Shown one piece after another: positions 24,367-33,774 of a stretch of DNA of 62,325 bases. The stretch is from positions 1 through 62,325 of the forward strand of contig JAQUTW010000008.1 of NCBI GenBank assembly GCA_028694215.1. The letters are read 5' to 3'. Every line of letters begins with the position of its first letter. Position 1 is the first letter of the stretch. The stretch is from Paludibacteraceae bacterium. Its GTDB lineage: Bacteria > Bacteroidota > Bacteroidia > Bacteroidales > Paludibacteraceae. The notes beneath the pieces are model-generated. The model was not told the DNA's origin, did not search any database, and worked only from the letters and a program-made list of their open reading frames with translations. The position numbers and the translations under genes were made by a program.

Positions 24367-25995
24367 TTATTTAACTACAACTTTGGTGGTTTGTCCATCT
24401 ACGCGTACCAAATAGATACCGGCATCACACGTGATATCTGTATGGTTTCTGCTTACCAAAATGCCTGTAATTGTGTAAACCTCAATAGAGTTAGCTTCAC
24501 CAATAACATTAATGATACCTTTGCCTGCTATTACTTGTGCAGCTTTTACATTGGCACTTTCTATGCCGGTTGATACAATTTTAAAGGCATATTTGCTTGC
24601 AGCCGGAGTAGCCACATCTCCACTTGTACGTGGTAAGGCAAATACTTCCAATTTTTCATTACTACTATTTACAACATACAGATTGTCTGCCATATCCCAG
24701 CAAATATCGTTATTGTTACGTCCGCATGTGGTAACATCGTAATCTTTGGTCAAAACTGGTTTGCCTGTGCCATCTTTGCTTACCGTATAAATTCTAACTA
24801 CTCCTTGGGTAGCAGAAATACGATCTTCACCAATGGCTAATTTTGTAAAATCTTTGTTGAAAGCGATGCCGCTGCCACCATAACGATTGTAGCCGGCGCC
24901 ATTGAAAAAGTCTTCTACTCCTTCGGAATTGACATGCACTAAAGAAGGTTGTTCATTAGTAGCTGCTGACCGTGCCTGACTGTACCAAATGCCTCCTTCA
25001 TTGTCGTAAGTAACAGAAGCGTTAGTGGATGCAATTGTATATTTTCCGCTTAAAGCAGCAATATTGCTGCTTGGAACGGTTGTCCATGTAGTGGCGGTTC
25101 CCAAATTATACTCGTCGAGGCGGTAACCGCTGTAAGCAAACGCGATACCGTTTTTGTTACCGGAAAGCATTAAAAGTTTCAGATTTTCTCCCGAACCTTT
25201 TACATCAAAACCTACGTTTGGAGCAGCAATAAAGTTACTACTGCCATCTACAAATTCATAAATGGCATTTTGTGTACCGGAAATTACCTTGGTAAAGTTG
25301 GCATTCAAGTTGCTTGGATCTACTTCCCAAAGGCAGCAGCCTGCATCGTTTTGACCGGTAATGAATACACGACCGTCTTCTGTAACCCTTACCTTACGCG
25401 GAGCATAAGAGGTTGTTGTTCCATCTGTAAATTTGGCAGGGAATGTTTGTCCACCTAAGAAACCGTAGTTCCCATTTTCATTTGTAACGGGTTGCAATTG
25501 CGGGTCAAATACATAGAGTCCGTCCAACAATGTACTGCTGTGGTAACCGGTTTTGCTGGGGTTGTAGCTTTCTGTGGCATAAATGCGCCCGTAATAAGGA
25601 CTTTCGTAATTTTTGTCCACGGCAACACCTTGCGAATGATAAAAACTGTAAACGGTTTTATCTACCGTTGGTGCAGCTACAATGTCACTGTTCACAACTA
25701 CACTCCACGTAAGAGTTACATTCGACGGAAGGTCGTTAATGTCAATTTGTTTGATGTAGCTACCCGGAACAGTGTCGGTCAATATTACGGTTTTAACCTG
25801 ATTAACACCGTTGAAAAAGACCAAAGTGGCAGAATTTGCTGTATCATTCAATGAATAATTCAAAGTAAATTGTGTCTGGTCTGCCGATAGTTCAGAACTT
25901 AAGCCATAGGCAAAAGCATTGCGAGCTGTAGCTGTTGTATAACACAAACAACTTAACAGCACTGAAACTGAAAAAAGTAATGTTTTTCTTCTCAT
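24367..25995 (-). CDS. Secreted beta-propeller-like protein with T9SS tail
   Basis: A 542-residue secreted protein. A signal peptide (to about residue 24) is followed by an N-terminal beta domain with NYSLNDTANSATLVFFNG. The middle has repeated motifs compatible with a propeller (YGRIYATESYNPSKTG, RKVRVTEDGRVFITGQND, DICWDMADNLYVVNSSNEK). The C-terminal domain is of T9SS type A: GIINVIGEANSIEVYTITG, then GIYLVRVDGQTTKVVVK. No catalytic residues are recognised. The gene stands alone, with a terminator behind it. A clear -7 box was not found in its leader. Confidence 0.8.
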   Translation of the reverse strand: MRRKTLLFSVSVLLSCLCYTTATARNAFAYGLSSELSADQTQFTLNYSLNDTANSATLVFFNGVNQVKTVILTDTVPGSYIKQIDINDLPSNVTLTWSVVVNSDIVAAPTVDKTVYSFYHSQGVAVDKNYESPYYGRIYATESYNPSKTGYHSSTLLDGLYVFDPQLQPVTNENGNYGFLGGQTFPAKFTDGTTTSYAPRKVRVTEDGRVFITGQNDAGCCLWEVDPSNLNANFTKVISGTQNAIYEFVDGSSNFIAAPNVGFDVKGSGENLKLLMLSGNKNGIAFAYSGYRLDEYNLGTATTWTTVPSSNIAALSGKYTIASTNASVTYDNEGGIWYSQARSAATNEQPSLVHVNSEGVEDFFNGAGYNRYGGSGIAFNKDFTKLAIGEDRISATQGVVRIYTVSKDGTGKPVLTKDYDVTTCGRNNNDICWDMADNLYVVNSSNEKLEVFALPRTSGDVATPAASKYAFKIVSTGIESANVKAAQVIAGKGIINVIGEANSIEVYTITGILVSRNHTDITCDAGIYLVRVDGQTTKVVVK

Positions 25996-26132
25996 AATAA
26001 TAAATTAATTAATGGGTTAATAATAAAATCATCTGCAAATGTATAAAAAAGATTTTATCGCTAATTTCTATTTTTAGAAAATATTTCTTAGCCAGATAAT
26101 ATTTATGGAAAATAAATTGTTTGTAACGTTTA

Positions 26133-26163
26133 TTGTTCGATATTGGTATTTTCTGTATCTTTG
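26133..26163 (+). promoter_or_regulatory. Promoter of the TPP-regulated receptor gene
   Basis: TTG (26133-26135), 20 bases, TATCTTTG (26156-26163), about 30 bases before the riboswitch. Confidence 0.75.
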
Positions 26164-26192
26164 CACCCGAATCAGGAACAATAGTTTCTGCC

Positions 26193-26272
26193 TACATGCT
26201 TAGGGGTGCCTTTACAGGCTGAGATTATACCCTTGGAACCTGCGCAGATAATGCTGTGAAGGGAAAAAGTCA
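26193..26272 (+). ncRNA. TPP riboswitch (THI element)
   Basis: The conserved TPP aptamer blocks are present in order: GGGGTGCC, GGCTGAGA, ACCCTTGGAACCTG, AGATAATGC and GAAGGGA. They lie between a promoter and a TonB-dependent receptor gene on the same strand, so it should reduce receptor expression when thiamine pyrophosphate is plentiful. A hairpin GAAAAATC-TTCG-GATTTTTC at 26383-26402, ending 17 bases before the ATG, may be part of the expression platform. Confidence 0.95.
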
Positions 26273-26419
26273 ACAATTCTCCACCTTTTAAGTAGTTTTC
26301 GTAATGGTTGCCACATCATTTTTGGTGATTAGGCACTTATCGAAGCTGCTTTAATCCCAACGCTTGTAGTTTTGTTTAACCCGAAAAATCTTCGGATTTT
26401 TCATAACACACAAAGCTAT

Positions 26420-28669
26420 ATGCAAAAAAAATTGTTTGCAACAGTTACATCACTGTTGATTGTAAATGCCGTTTCGGCAGAGAGTTTAACCACAGACACG
26501 ATTGCCATGAACGGTGAATTGGAGGAAGTGGTAGTGTCGTCCACACGTTTTGGAAGTGGACAAAAACAAACTTCGGAAACATTCGCTGCAGCCAAATTAC
26601 AGCAGCAGAATACCGGTGTAAATATGCCGTATTTGCTTACCACAACGCCTTCGTTGGTGGTAACTTCCGACGATGGTTTGGGTGTCGGTTACACCTATTT
26701 TCGCGTACGTGGCACCGACCAAAGTCGTATCAATATGACTGTAAACGGTGTGCCACTTAACGATTCCGAATCTCAAACGGTATTTTGGGTAAATATGACC
26801 GACTTGGCTTCATCAATGAACAGCGTGAATGTACAACGCGGCGTGGGAACTTCTACAAATGGAGCGTCTGCTTTTGGAGCTTCGGTAAATATGCAGACCG
26901 ACAAAGCCGATGTATCGCCATTTGCCGAAGTTACTTTCAATGGCGGTATGTATAACACGTTTCGCGAAAGTGTAAAAGTCGGCACGGGACTTATGAAAAA
27001 CGGCTTTGCTTTTGATGCCCGTTTCTCGAAAGTAAACAGCGACGGTTATTTGGAGCGTGCAGCATCCGATTTGTATTCGTACTATGCTTCGGGAGCATGG
27101 TTTGGTGCCAATACCATGGTAAAACTGATGGCTTTTGGCGGTGCAGAAAAAACGTATATGGCTTGGGACGGCATCGATGCGGAAACGCTGGCTACCGATC
27201 GGCGTTATAATCCTGCCGGTCATTACATTGATGATAATGGCAACGATGCGTTTTACAATAATCAAACCGATAATTATGCACAAAATCATCTCCAATTGCA
27301 CGCTGCACATTGTTTTGATGCTCATTGGGATATGAATGCCGCTTTGCATTATACGTATGGACATGGCTATTACGAACAGTATAAAGAAAATGCCAAATTT
27401 TCGTCTTACGGGCTGGAGAATTTTATCGATACGCTTGGCAAAAAAATTAAACGTTCCGATTTGGTACGTCAAAAACATTTGAACAATCATTTTTACGGTG
27501 GCGTTTTAGCGGTTAATTATCACAATCGTTCAGTGCGAACATCGCTTGGTGGTGCGGTCAATAATTATCAGGGCGACCATTGGGGCAATGTTATTTGGTT
27601 GCGCAATTACAATCAGTCTATTACCAAAGATTATGAATATTATCGCAATCGGGGCGAGAAATTTGATGCAGATGTCTATCTTAAGGCGGATTGGGAAATT
27701 ATTAACGGATTAAATGTTTTTGGTGATTTGCAGTATCGTTATGTGCATTACCAACTTGATGGTATTAATGATGAAGATTTGGAAGAAATTCCTGTGAATG
27801 AAAAATTTCATTTTTTCAATCCGAAAGCCGGCATTAATTATGAAAACAATGGTCATAATGCTTATTTCAATTTTGCTGTAACCAATCGCGAACCAAATCG
27901 TAAAAACTATACCGAAGCAGGAGCAAATGATATTCCGGTTGCCGAACGTTTGTACGATTATGAACTTGGTTACCGTTACACACATCGTATTTTTAATGTT
28001 GGTGCCAATCTTTATTTTATGGATTATGATAATCAGTTGGTTCTGACTGGAAAATACAGTGATACAGGTACTTATCTCACAAAAAATGTCAAAGACAGTT
28101 ATCGTGCCGGCGTTGAGCTTGTGATAGGGGTGCAGCCGTGTCATTGGTTTCGTTGGGACGGAAATGTAACGCTCAGTCAAAATAAGATACGTAATTATAC
28201 CGATTGGGTGGACGATTGGGACGCCGACTGGAACGATCCGACAGTAAATGCCAACGGTGGTCAGGTACAGGTTGAATATGGAACAACCGCTATTTCGTTT
28301 TCACCGAACATTACAGCCGGAAGCAATTTTCAATTCAATATTAAAGGATTCAATGCGACGTTGCAAACCAATTATGTAGGCGAACAGTTTTTGGATAATA
28401 CAATGAATCCGGCTGCCAAACTCGACGACTATTGCGTTACCAATTTGCATTTGGCTTATACGCTGCCATTCAAAAGAGTCGTGAAAAATATGACGTTTTT
28501 GGTACAGATGAATAATTTGTTTAATACCATGTATGTGTCAAATGGTGGGGCATATAGTTATTTTGAAGGTGCCGGTGGCGATTTTTCAAAAGAAAATCAG
28601 AAATATACGCCGTGGTATTATGCTCAGGCAGGCTTTAATATTCATGCCGGATTTTCGGTGAGATTTTAA
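26420..28669 (+). CDS. TonB-dependent receptor, probable thiamine/TPP uptake
   Basis: A 749-residue outer-membrane receptor. A signal peptide (QKKLFATVTSLLIVNAVSA) is followed by a TonB-box-like region LEEVVVSSTR. The plug domain has FRVRGTDQSRINMTVNGVPL and VNVQRGVGTSTNG, and the 22-strand barrel ends AGFNIHAGFSVRF with a terminal Phe. The TPP riboswitch in the leader gives the specificity: uptake of thiamine or its phosphates. This is known for similarly controlled receptors in Bacteroides. The frame extends to 26372, but that part is riboswitch platform, so the ATG at 26420 is used. No pnuT or thiamine kinase gene is adjacent. A terminator follows. Confidence 0.92.
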   Translation: MQKKLFATVTSLLIVNAVSAESLTTDTIAMNGELEEVVVSSTRFGSGQKQTSETFAAAKLQQQNTGVNMPYLLTTTPSLVVTSDDGLGVGYTYFRVRGTDQSRINMTVNGVPLNDSESQTVFWVNMTDLASSMNSVNVQRGVGTSTNGASAFGASVNMQTDKADVSPFAEVTFNGGMYNTFRESVKVGTGLMKNGFAFDARFSKVNSDGYLERAASDLYSYYASGAWFGANTMVKLMAFGGAEKTYMAWDGIDAETLATDRRYNPAGHYIDDNGNDAFYNNQTDNYAQNHLQLHAAHCFDAHWDMNAALHYTYGHGYYEQYKENAKFSSYGLENFIDTLGKKIKRSDLVRQKHLNNHFYGGVLAVNYHNRSVRTSLGGAVNNYQGDHWGNVIWLRNYNQSITKDYEYYRNRGEKFDADVYLKADWEIINGLNVFGDLQYRYVHYQLDGINDEDLEEIPVNEKFHFFNPKAGINYENNGHNAYFNFAVTNREPNRKNYTEAGANDIPVAERLYDYELGYRYTHRIFNVGANLYFMDYDNQLVLTGKYSDTGTYLTKNVKDSYRAGVELVIGVQPCHWFRWDGNVTLSQNKIRNYTDWVDDWDADWNDPTVNANGGQVQVEYGTTAISFSPNITAGSNFQFNIKGFNATLQTNYVGEQFLDNTMNPAAKLDDYCVTNLHLAYTLPFKRVVKNMTFLVQMNNLFNTMYVSNGGAYSYFEGAGGDFSKENQKYTPWYYAQAGFNIHAGFSVRF

Positions 28670-28679
28670 AGGAAAAAGT

Positions 28680-28712
28680 AGCGGAGTGAAAAAAATCACT
28701 CCGCTGTATTTT
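28680..28712 (+). terminator. Intrinsic terminator of the receptor gene
   Basis: AGCGGAGTGA (28680-28689) and TCACTCCGCT (28696-28705) followed by GTATTTTTT. Confidence 0.9.
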
Positions 28713-28739
28713 TTGTCGGAACGACGACAAAGAGAAATT

Positions 28740-29408
28740 TTAAAAATTTAAAGCTAAACCAAGACTATTACCGGTATAATTCAGATTTAAACTGATAGGA
28801 TGATTAGTGGCATTAAAGGTACGAATACTTTCTTTATGTAGCTTATTTCCTGTACAATAGAGTGGAATTCCAATCACCGTAGATGCGAAGCCAATTCCTA
28901 AAAATGGTGCCCAAATTTCGACATAATCACTAAACGCATCACAAACTCCTCCTGATATTAAACCTCCTGCTAAAAAGAAACATCCCGTACTCATCAACGC
29001 AATACCCGCCACGCGCATGGACTTGCCTTTTTTATACTGTTCGTAAGCAATAGGGCAAAAGCGACTGGCCAATTCCAGATATCTACCTTCAGGGATAATG
29101 CTGCCGTCAGCAAGAATATCGTTGCCTTGCAAAGAATAAGTAGCATAGTCCGCTTCGCTGCTTGTTTTAGAATTTTTTGCCTCAAACACATCAACTGTGC
29201 CACTGGAGTAAAGAATGGAGGCAATGTCCGATTTTAGCATCGTATAGGTCGGTCCATTGGGATTGCCCTGTTTCTTGTATTTGACATCATCCACATTGAC
29301 CTCCAATATAACGGCAGAAATTTTTTCCGACTTCCGAGTAATAATAATGTCCTCAGCCAAAGCGGAAATAGAAACACACAACATGATAAAAATTACAATT
29401 TTTTTCAT
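28740..29408 (-). CDS. Uncharacterised envelope protein
   Basis: A 222-residue protein with a signal peptide (to about residue 19). A beta-rich N-terminal region contains ITRKSEKISAVILEVNVDDVKYKK, i.e. a short domain common in Bacteroidales envelope proteins. Two hydrophobic helices follow (about 130-150 and 165-185), then a polar tail ending in Phe. It looks like an inner-membrane or envelope protein; I do not recognise a function. No -7 box lies directly upstream. The nearest is 285 bases away, in front of the candidate structured RNA, so the gene may be controlled by that leader. Confidence 0.7.
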   Translation of the reverse strand: MKKIVIFIMLCVSISALAEDIIITRKSEKISAVILEVNVDDVKYKKQGNPNGPTYTMLKSDIASILYSSGTVDVFEAKNSKTSSEADYATYSLQGNDILADGSIIPEGRYLELASRFCPIAYEQYKKGKSMRVAGIALMSTGCFFLAGGLISGGVCDAFSDYVEIWAPFLGIGFASTVIGIPLYCTGNKLHKESIRTFNATNHPISLNLNYTGNSLGLALNF

Positions 29409-29462
29409 AAAACTTTGGTTTGTGCTTCACCATATCCTCGTTAAGCGGTTGATATTGAGTTT

Positions 29463-29690
29463 TTTACACAAAAAGCGTGGAGACTGAAAGTTTATTTAAC
29501 AGAGGTATCGCCAAACACCCAATCAGAAATAAACAGTCACCCCACGCATCTGTTATGTTGCCATAAGTCAACAATAACAGCACATGAGCGTTCGGACTGT
29601 TCTCCTTCTGATTTTTGAAAATTGGCGATTTTCTATTAAGGAAAACTAACGCTTTTAATAAAAGAATCAGACCACTGTCCAATTCATTGC
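29463..29690 (-). ncRNA. Candidate structured RNA or regulatory leader
   Basis: Read on the minus strand, a -7 box at 29700-29693 precedes about 225 bases with dense pairing. The 3' end is a hairpin with an 18-bp broken stem (GCGTGG, GACT and GTTTATTT at 29475-29497 against 29527-29547) followed by TTTTTG, i.e. terminator-like. A second hairpin lies at 29550-29580 (CTGTTATGTTG / CAACAATAACAG). A third, at 29617-29633, has the stem GAAAAT/ATTTTC. The loop of the 3' hairpin holds ATCGCCAA (29507-29514) and AATCAG (29521-29526), complementary and in nested order to TTGGCGAT (29622-29629) and CTGATT (29608-29613). Either a free small RNA or an attenuator-like leader of the 28740-29408 gene fits. 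Confidence 0.5.
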
Positions 29691-29692
29691 CA

Positions 29693-29700
29693 CAAAATTA
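29693..29700 (-). promoter_or_regulatory. -7 box for the candidate structured RNA
   Basis: TAATTTTG on the minus strand. No TTG at -33. The mdh terminator lies upstream, so this would be an independent transcript. Confidence 0.45.
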
Positions 29701-29732
29701 GTAAATTTTCTTTATCTTTTAGTTGTGGTAGC

Positions 29733-29768
29733 AAAAAAAACGCTTCGAGAATATTCGAAGCGTTTTTT
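29733..29768 (-). terminator. Terminator of mdh
   Basis: CGCTTCGA (29741-29748) and TCGAAGCG (29755-29762) flanked by A and T runs. It lies just behind the mdh stop on the minus strand. Confidence 0.9.
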
Positions 29769-29792
29769 AATGATTTTAAATAACCGATGGTT

Positions 29793-30734
29793 TTAAATCA
29801 GTTTCATATCGTGCAGAATGCCGTTTGTTTTGCGAACAGCAGCTTCCGAAGCAGCCAATTTGGTTTTTTCGTCTGCATTGAGGTTCAACTCTACGATTTT
29901 TTCGATACCGTTTTTACCAAGAATTACCGGCACGCCGATCATAATGTCTTTCATGCCGTATTCGCCTTCGCATGAAGCAGCGCAAACAATCATTTTGCGT
30001 TGGTTTTTTACGATAGATTCTACTACGGCAGAAGCAGCTGCGCCCGGAGCCATCCATGCGGAAGTACCGAGCAAACCTGTTAAGGTAGCTCCACCTACCA
30101 TGGTAGCTTTAACGACTTCGTCCAATTTTTCGGCAGGAAGCAATGTGCTTACAGGAATGCCTTTGTAGGTAGCCAAACGAGCCAATGGAATCATTGTGGT
30201 ATCGCCGTGACCGCCGATAACAATACCTTCTACTTCGTTGGCGTTGCAATTGAGAGCCTGGCTCAAGAAATATTTGAAACGTGAACTGTCTAATGCGCCA
30301 CCCATACCGATAACGCGGTTACGTGGCAATCCAAGTGATTTCAATGTCAAATAAGCCATTGGGTCCATCGGGTTGGAAACGATAATAAGAATGGCATTTG
30401 GTGAATGTTGAAGAATATTTGAAGCTACGCTTTTAACAATACCTGCGTTCACTCCTATAAGTTCTTCACGTGTCATTCCCGGTTTACGTGGAAGACCGGA
30501 GGTAATCACAACAACATCTGAATTGTTGGTTTGTGCGTAGTCGTTGGTTACACCTTTAACTACTGTGTCAAAACCCATTAATTGAGCGGTTTGCATAATG
30601 TCCATAGCTTTGCCTTCGGCAAGACCTTCTTTGATGTCGATGAGAACCACTTCGTTGGCTACTTCATTGACTGCTAACACATTGGCACATGTAGCACCTA
30701 CGTTACCTGCACCTACAACAGTTACTTTTGACAT
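29793..30734 (-). CDS. mdh: Malate dehydrogenase
   Basis: A 313-residue NAD-dependent malate dehydrogenase of the LDH-like type; it interconverts malate and oxaloacetate. The nucleotide-binding motif is VVGAGNVGATCA. The substrate loop has arginines in SGLPRKPGMTREEL, and the NAD/substrate segment is IVSNPMDPMAYL. The catalytic histidine is in IGGHGDTTMIPL. Length is normal. It is a single-gene unit with a -7 box TACCTTTG at 30807-30814 and a terminator behind. Confidence 0.95.
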   Translation of the reverse strand: MSKVTVVGAGNVGATCANVLAVNEVANEVVLIDIKEGLAEGKAMDIMQTAQLMGFDTVVKGVTNDYAQTNNSDVVVITSGLPRKPGMTREELIGVNAGIVKSVASNILQHSPNAILIIVSNPMDPMAYLTLKSLGLPRNRVIGMGGALDSSRFKYFLSQALNCNANEVEGIVIGGHGDTTMIPLARLATYKGIPVSTLLPAEKLDEVVKATMVGGATLTGLLGTSAWMAPGAAASAVVESIVKNQRKMIVCAASCEGEYGMKDIMIGVPVILGKNGIEKIVELNLNADEKTKLAASEAAVRKTNGILHDMKLI

Positions 30735-30806
30735 AATAAAAAAGTTTTAAAAGATTTATATTAGAGTTTGATTTTGATATTACAACGTCCTTGACGTTTT
30801 CGGTTA

Positions 30807-30814
30807 CAAAGGTA
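30807..30814 (-). promoter_or_regulatory. -7 box of mdh
   Basis: TACCTTTG on the minus strand, 72 bases before the ATG. No TTG at -33. Confidence 0.5.
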
Positions 30815-30874
30815 AAGTGAAATTTATAATTAAAGAAATTTTTCCGTAATAAAATTTGCGTTTCTTTTTCTTGT

Positions 30875-30905
30875 TTGATAAATTCCCGTTTTTGTATTAC
30901 TTTTG
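30875..30905 (+). promoter_or_regulatory. Promoter of the branched-chain amino-acid operon
   Basis: TTG (30875-30877), 20 bases, TACTTTTG (30898-30905). The leader to the ATG at 30991 is about 80 bases and shows no leucine/valine/isoleucine-rich leader peptide. Confidence 0.7.
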
Positions 30906-30990
30906 CAGATTATTACTTAAAATCGTGTCAATTTAATGACTTTTTGCAGGTAACTTTTGATAATTTATTATTTGTTTTAGTTGAAAATTT

Positions 30991-31881
30991 ATGGATAAAA
31001 AGACGATATGGCTTATTATAGGTTGCTCGGCAATTATTTTATTGCTTGCGGCAGCACTTTTTTTTATGTTTCATAAGATGAAAACTACCGAAAAAGAGAT
31101 GGGCGAAATGGTAGAACAAATGACTTATGAAAAAGAACAATTAGAAGAAGAGTATTCGGAAGTGGCTTTAGAAATGGAAGGATTTTCGTACAAAACAGAC
31201 AACGATTCGTTGCTGAAGCTGGTGGATAAAGAGCAGCAACGCGTACAATTGTTGTTGGAAGAGTTGAAAACGGTAAAAGCAACCAATGCGCGACGAATTG
31301 CCGAGTTGAAGAAAGAATTGGCTTCTGTGCGCAGCGTACTGGTCTATTATATTACGCAAGTCGATTCGTTAAATACGGTCAATACACAGTTGAAGAGCGA
31401 AAATACGGCGGTCAGACAGAAATATGAACAGGTATCACAAACGGTAACGGAACTGTCGAAAGAGCGCGAACAGATGAAAGAAACCATAACCAAAGCATCG
31501 CTGTTGGAGGCTTCCGGAATAGTAGTGGAAACTTTTACGGATAGAGATCGAAAAACGAATAAAATAAGTCGTATTGCGCGATTTAAAATTTCGTTTACGT
31601 TGGTCAAAAATATTACGGCAACTATAGGTATGAAAACTGTTTTTGTTCGCATTATTACACCTGATGATTATATTTTGACGAAAAATCAGTCAAATGTTTT
31701 TAGATATGAAGATAAAAATATCCAATATTCTTGCAAGAAATCGGTGGAATATAATGGCGAAAATACAGATGTTTTCCTTTATTGGAATGTGGAAGAAGTT
31801 TTGAACGCCGGAACTTACAGGGTGGATATTTTTACTGATAACCAATTGATAGGAACGCAGCAATTTAAACTGGAAAAATAA
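30991..31881 (+). CDS. Membrane-anchored coiled-coil protein
   Basis: A 296-residue protein. One N-terminal membrane helix ([20 protein letters not shown], residues 7-26) is followed by a long coiled coil (about 30-165, rich in Glu, Lys and Leu) and a C-terminal beta domain (about 170-296) with [21 protein letters not shown] and [19 protein letters not shown]. It should sit in the inner membrane with the rest in the periplasm. I know no function. Its stop overlaps the ilvD start (TAATG), so it is translated as the first gene of the ilv operon although nothing suggests an amino-acid role. Confidence 0.8.
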   Translation: MDKKTIWLIIGCSAIILLLAAALFFMFHKMKTTEKEMGEMVEQMTYEKEQLEEEYSEVALEMEGFSYKTDNDSLLKLVDKEQQRVQLLLEELKTVKATNARRIAELKKELASVRSVLVYYITQVDSLNTVNTQLKSENTAVRQKYEQVSQTVTELSKEREQMKETITKASLLEASGIVVETFTDRDRKTNKISRIARFKISFTLVKNITATIGMKTVFVRIITPDDYILTKNQSNVFRYEDKNIQYSCKKSVEYNGENTDVFLYWNVEEVLNAGTYRVDIFTDNQLIGTQQFKLEK

Positions 31882-33698
31882 TGGAATTACGAAGCACAAA
31901 ATGCACGGCAGGACGACTTATGGCCGGCGCAAGATCATTATGGTTGGCAAATGGCATGAAATCCGAACAACTCGGTCGCCCCATTATTGCCATTGTTAAT
32001 TCGTTTACCCAATTTGTACCCGGACATGTACATCTGCACGAGATAGGTCAACAAATAAAAGCCGAAATTGAGAAACAAGGCTGTTTTGCAGCCGAATTCA
32101 ACACAATAGCCATTGATGATGGTATTGCCATGGGGCATGAAGGTATGCTTTATTCGCTCCCAAGTAGGGATATCATAGCCGATAGTGTGGAATATATGGT
32201 AAATGCGCATCAGGCAGATGCAATGGTGTGCATCAGCAATTGCGATAAAGTTACGCCGGGGATGTTGATGGCTGCCATGAGATTGAATATTCCTGCTGTT
32301 TTTGTGTCAGGAGGCCCAATGGAAGCGGGCAGTTTGCATGGTAAAGCCGTAAATATGATTGATGCAATGGTATTGGCGGGCGATCCTGCTGCCTCTGATG
32401 ATGATGTGAAAGAGATGGAACTTCATGTATGTCCTACATGTGGTTCTTGTTCCGGTATGTTTACTGCCAATTCGATGAATTGTCTTACGGAAGCACTTGG
32501 AATGTCGCTCCCGGGCAATGGAACAATTGTGGCAACACATGTAAATCGTAAACAGTTATTCATGGATGCAGCCCGTTTGATTGTGGGAAATGCGTACAAA
32601 TATTACCGAGATAATGACACGTCTGTTTTACCGCGGTCCATTGCTACACGTCAGGCATTCCTAAATGCCATGAGTTTGGATATAGCGATGGGAGGTTCTA
32701 CCAATACGGTTTTGCATCTTTTGGCAGTGGCGCATGAGGCCGGAACTGATTTTACCATGGATGATATTGATACGTTGTCACGCAAAATTCCTTGTTTGTG
32801 CAAAGTGGCTCCAAATTGCTCTTATCATGTGCAGGATGTTAATCGTGCCGGTGGCGTATTGGCTATTTTGAAAGAACTGACCGAATTAATTCATACGTCG
32901 GCAAAACGAGTTGACGGGCTTACTTTACAACAGGCAATGGATAAATATGGCATTACAGGAGATTCGGTTTCCGAATCGGCTTTGCAAATTTATAAAAGTG
33001 CTCCTGCCAATCGGTTCAATTTGGAACTTGGCTCACAAAACGAACACTATCAAACTTTGGACACTGACCGTGAAAAAGGCTGTATTCGTAACATAGCAAA
33101 TGCTTACAGCAAAGATGGCGGTTTGGCTGTGCTGAAGGGCAATATTGCCCAAGATGGTTGTGTGGTAAAAACCGCCGGTGTGGACGAAAATATATGGAAA
33201 TTTTCAGGAAAAGCTGTGGTATTTACATCGCAAGAAGCGGCATGTGAAGGTATTTTAGGAGGCAAAGTGCATGAAGGTAATGTGGTGGTTATTACGCACG
33301 AAGGGCCAAAAGGCGGACCGGGAATGCAGGAAATGCTTTATCCTACTTCTTATATAAAATCGAAACATTTGGGAAAGGCTTGTGCGTTAATTACTGACGG
33401 GCGTTTTTCGGGTGGGACTTCAGGCTTGAGCATCGGACATATTTCGCCGGAAGCTGCTGCAGGTGGAAACATTGGTTTAATAAAAGATGGTGATGTTATT
33501 TCTATTGATATACCTAATCGTAGTATTAATGTAAATTTGTCGGAAGCCGAATTAGCCGAACGTAGAAAAGCTGAACAGGCGCACGGAAAGGCTGCATTTA
33601 CAGCACGTGATAGAAATCGCCAAATTCCCCAATCATTGAAAGCTTATGCCAACTTGGTCAGCTCTGCTGACAAAGGGGCTATTCGGTTGATAGATTAG
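31881..33698 (+). CDS. ilvD: Dihydroxy-acid dehydratase
   Basis: A 605-residue dehydratase, third step of valine and isoleucine synthesis, converting 2,3-dihydroxy acids to 2-oxo acids. Iron-sulfur ligands are seen in [13 protein letters not shown] and [19 protein letters not shown], and further family segments in [24 protein letters not shown] and [21 protein letters not shown]. Full length. It starts at an ATG overlapping the stop of the coiled-coil gene. The gap to ilvB is 76 bases and holds a small palindrome (ACCATTT/AAATGGT, 33729-33743). Confidence 0.97.
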   Translation: MELRSTKCTAGRLMAGARSLWLANGMKSEQLGRPIIAIVNSFTQFVPGHVHLHEIGQQIKAEIEKQGCFAAEFNTIAIDDGIAMGHEGMLYSLPSRDIIADSVEYMVNAHQADAMVCISNCDKVTPGMLMAAMRLNIPAVFVSGGPMEAGSLHGKAVNMIDAMVLAGDPAASDDDVKEMELHVCPTCGSCSGMFTANSMNCLTEALGMSLPGNGTIVATHVNRKQLFMDAARLIVGNAYKYYRDNDTSVLPRSIATRQAFLNAMSLDIAMGGSTNTVLHLLAVAHEAGTDFTMDDIDTLSRKIPCLCKVAPNCSYHVQDVNRAGGVLAILKELTELIHTSAKRVDGLTLQQAMDKYGITGDSVSESALQIYKSAPANRFNLELGSQNEHYQTLDTDREKGCIRNIANAYSKDGGLAVLKGNIAQDGCVVKTAGVDENIWKFSGKAVVFTSQEAACEGILGGKVHEGNVVVITHEGPKGGPGMQEMLYPTSYIKSKHLGKACALITDGRFSGGTSGLSIGHISPEAAAGGNIGLIKDGDVISIDIPNRSINVNLSEAELAERRKAEQAHGKAAFTARDRNRQIPQSLKAYANLVSSADKGAIRLID

Positions 33699-33774
33699 GA
33701 TTTATATCTTAAAAGCAAATCTTTATATACCATTTAAAATGGTTAACTAAACTCTGTTTGAAGAACGATTAAAA

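Noticed and set aside
26813-27490. 225-codon minus-strand frame inside the TonB-dependent receptor
   Set aside because: Antisense of barrel-coding sequence with no independent support.
29464-29682. 72-codon minus-strand frame inside the candidate structured RNA
   Set aside because: It ends within the terminator-like hairpin, has no family likeness, and the dense base pairing explains the region better.
33729-33743. ACCATTT/AAATGGT palindrome between ilvD and ilvB as a terminator
   Set aside because: The stem is short and AT-rich without a T run, and ilvD to ilvN read as one operon.
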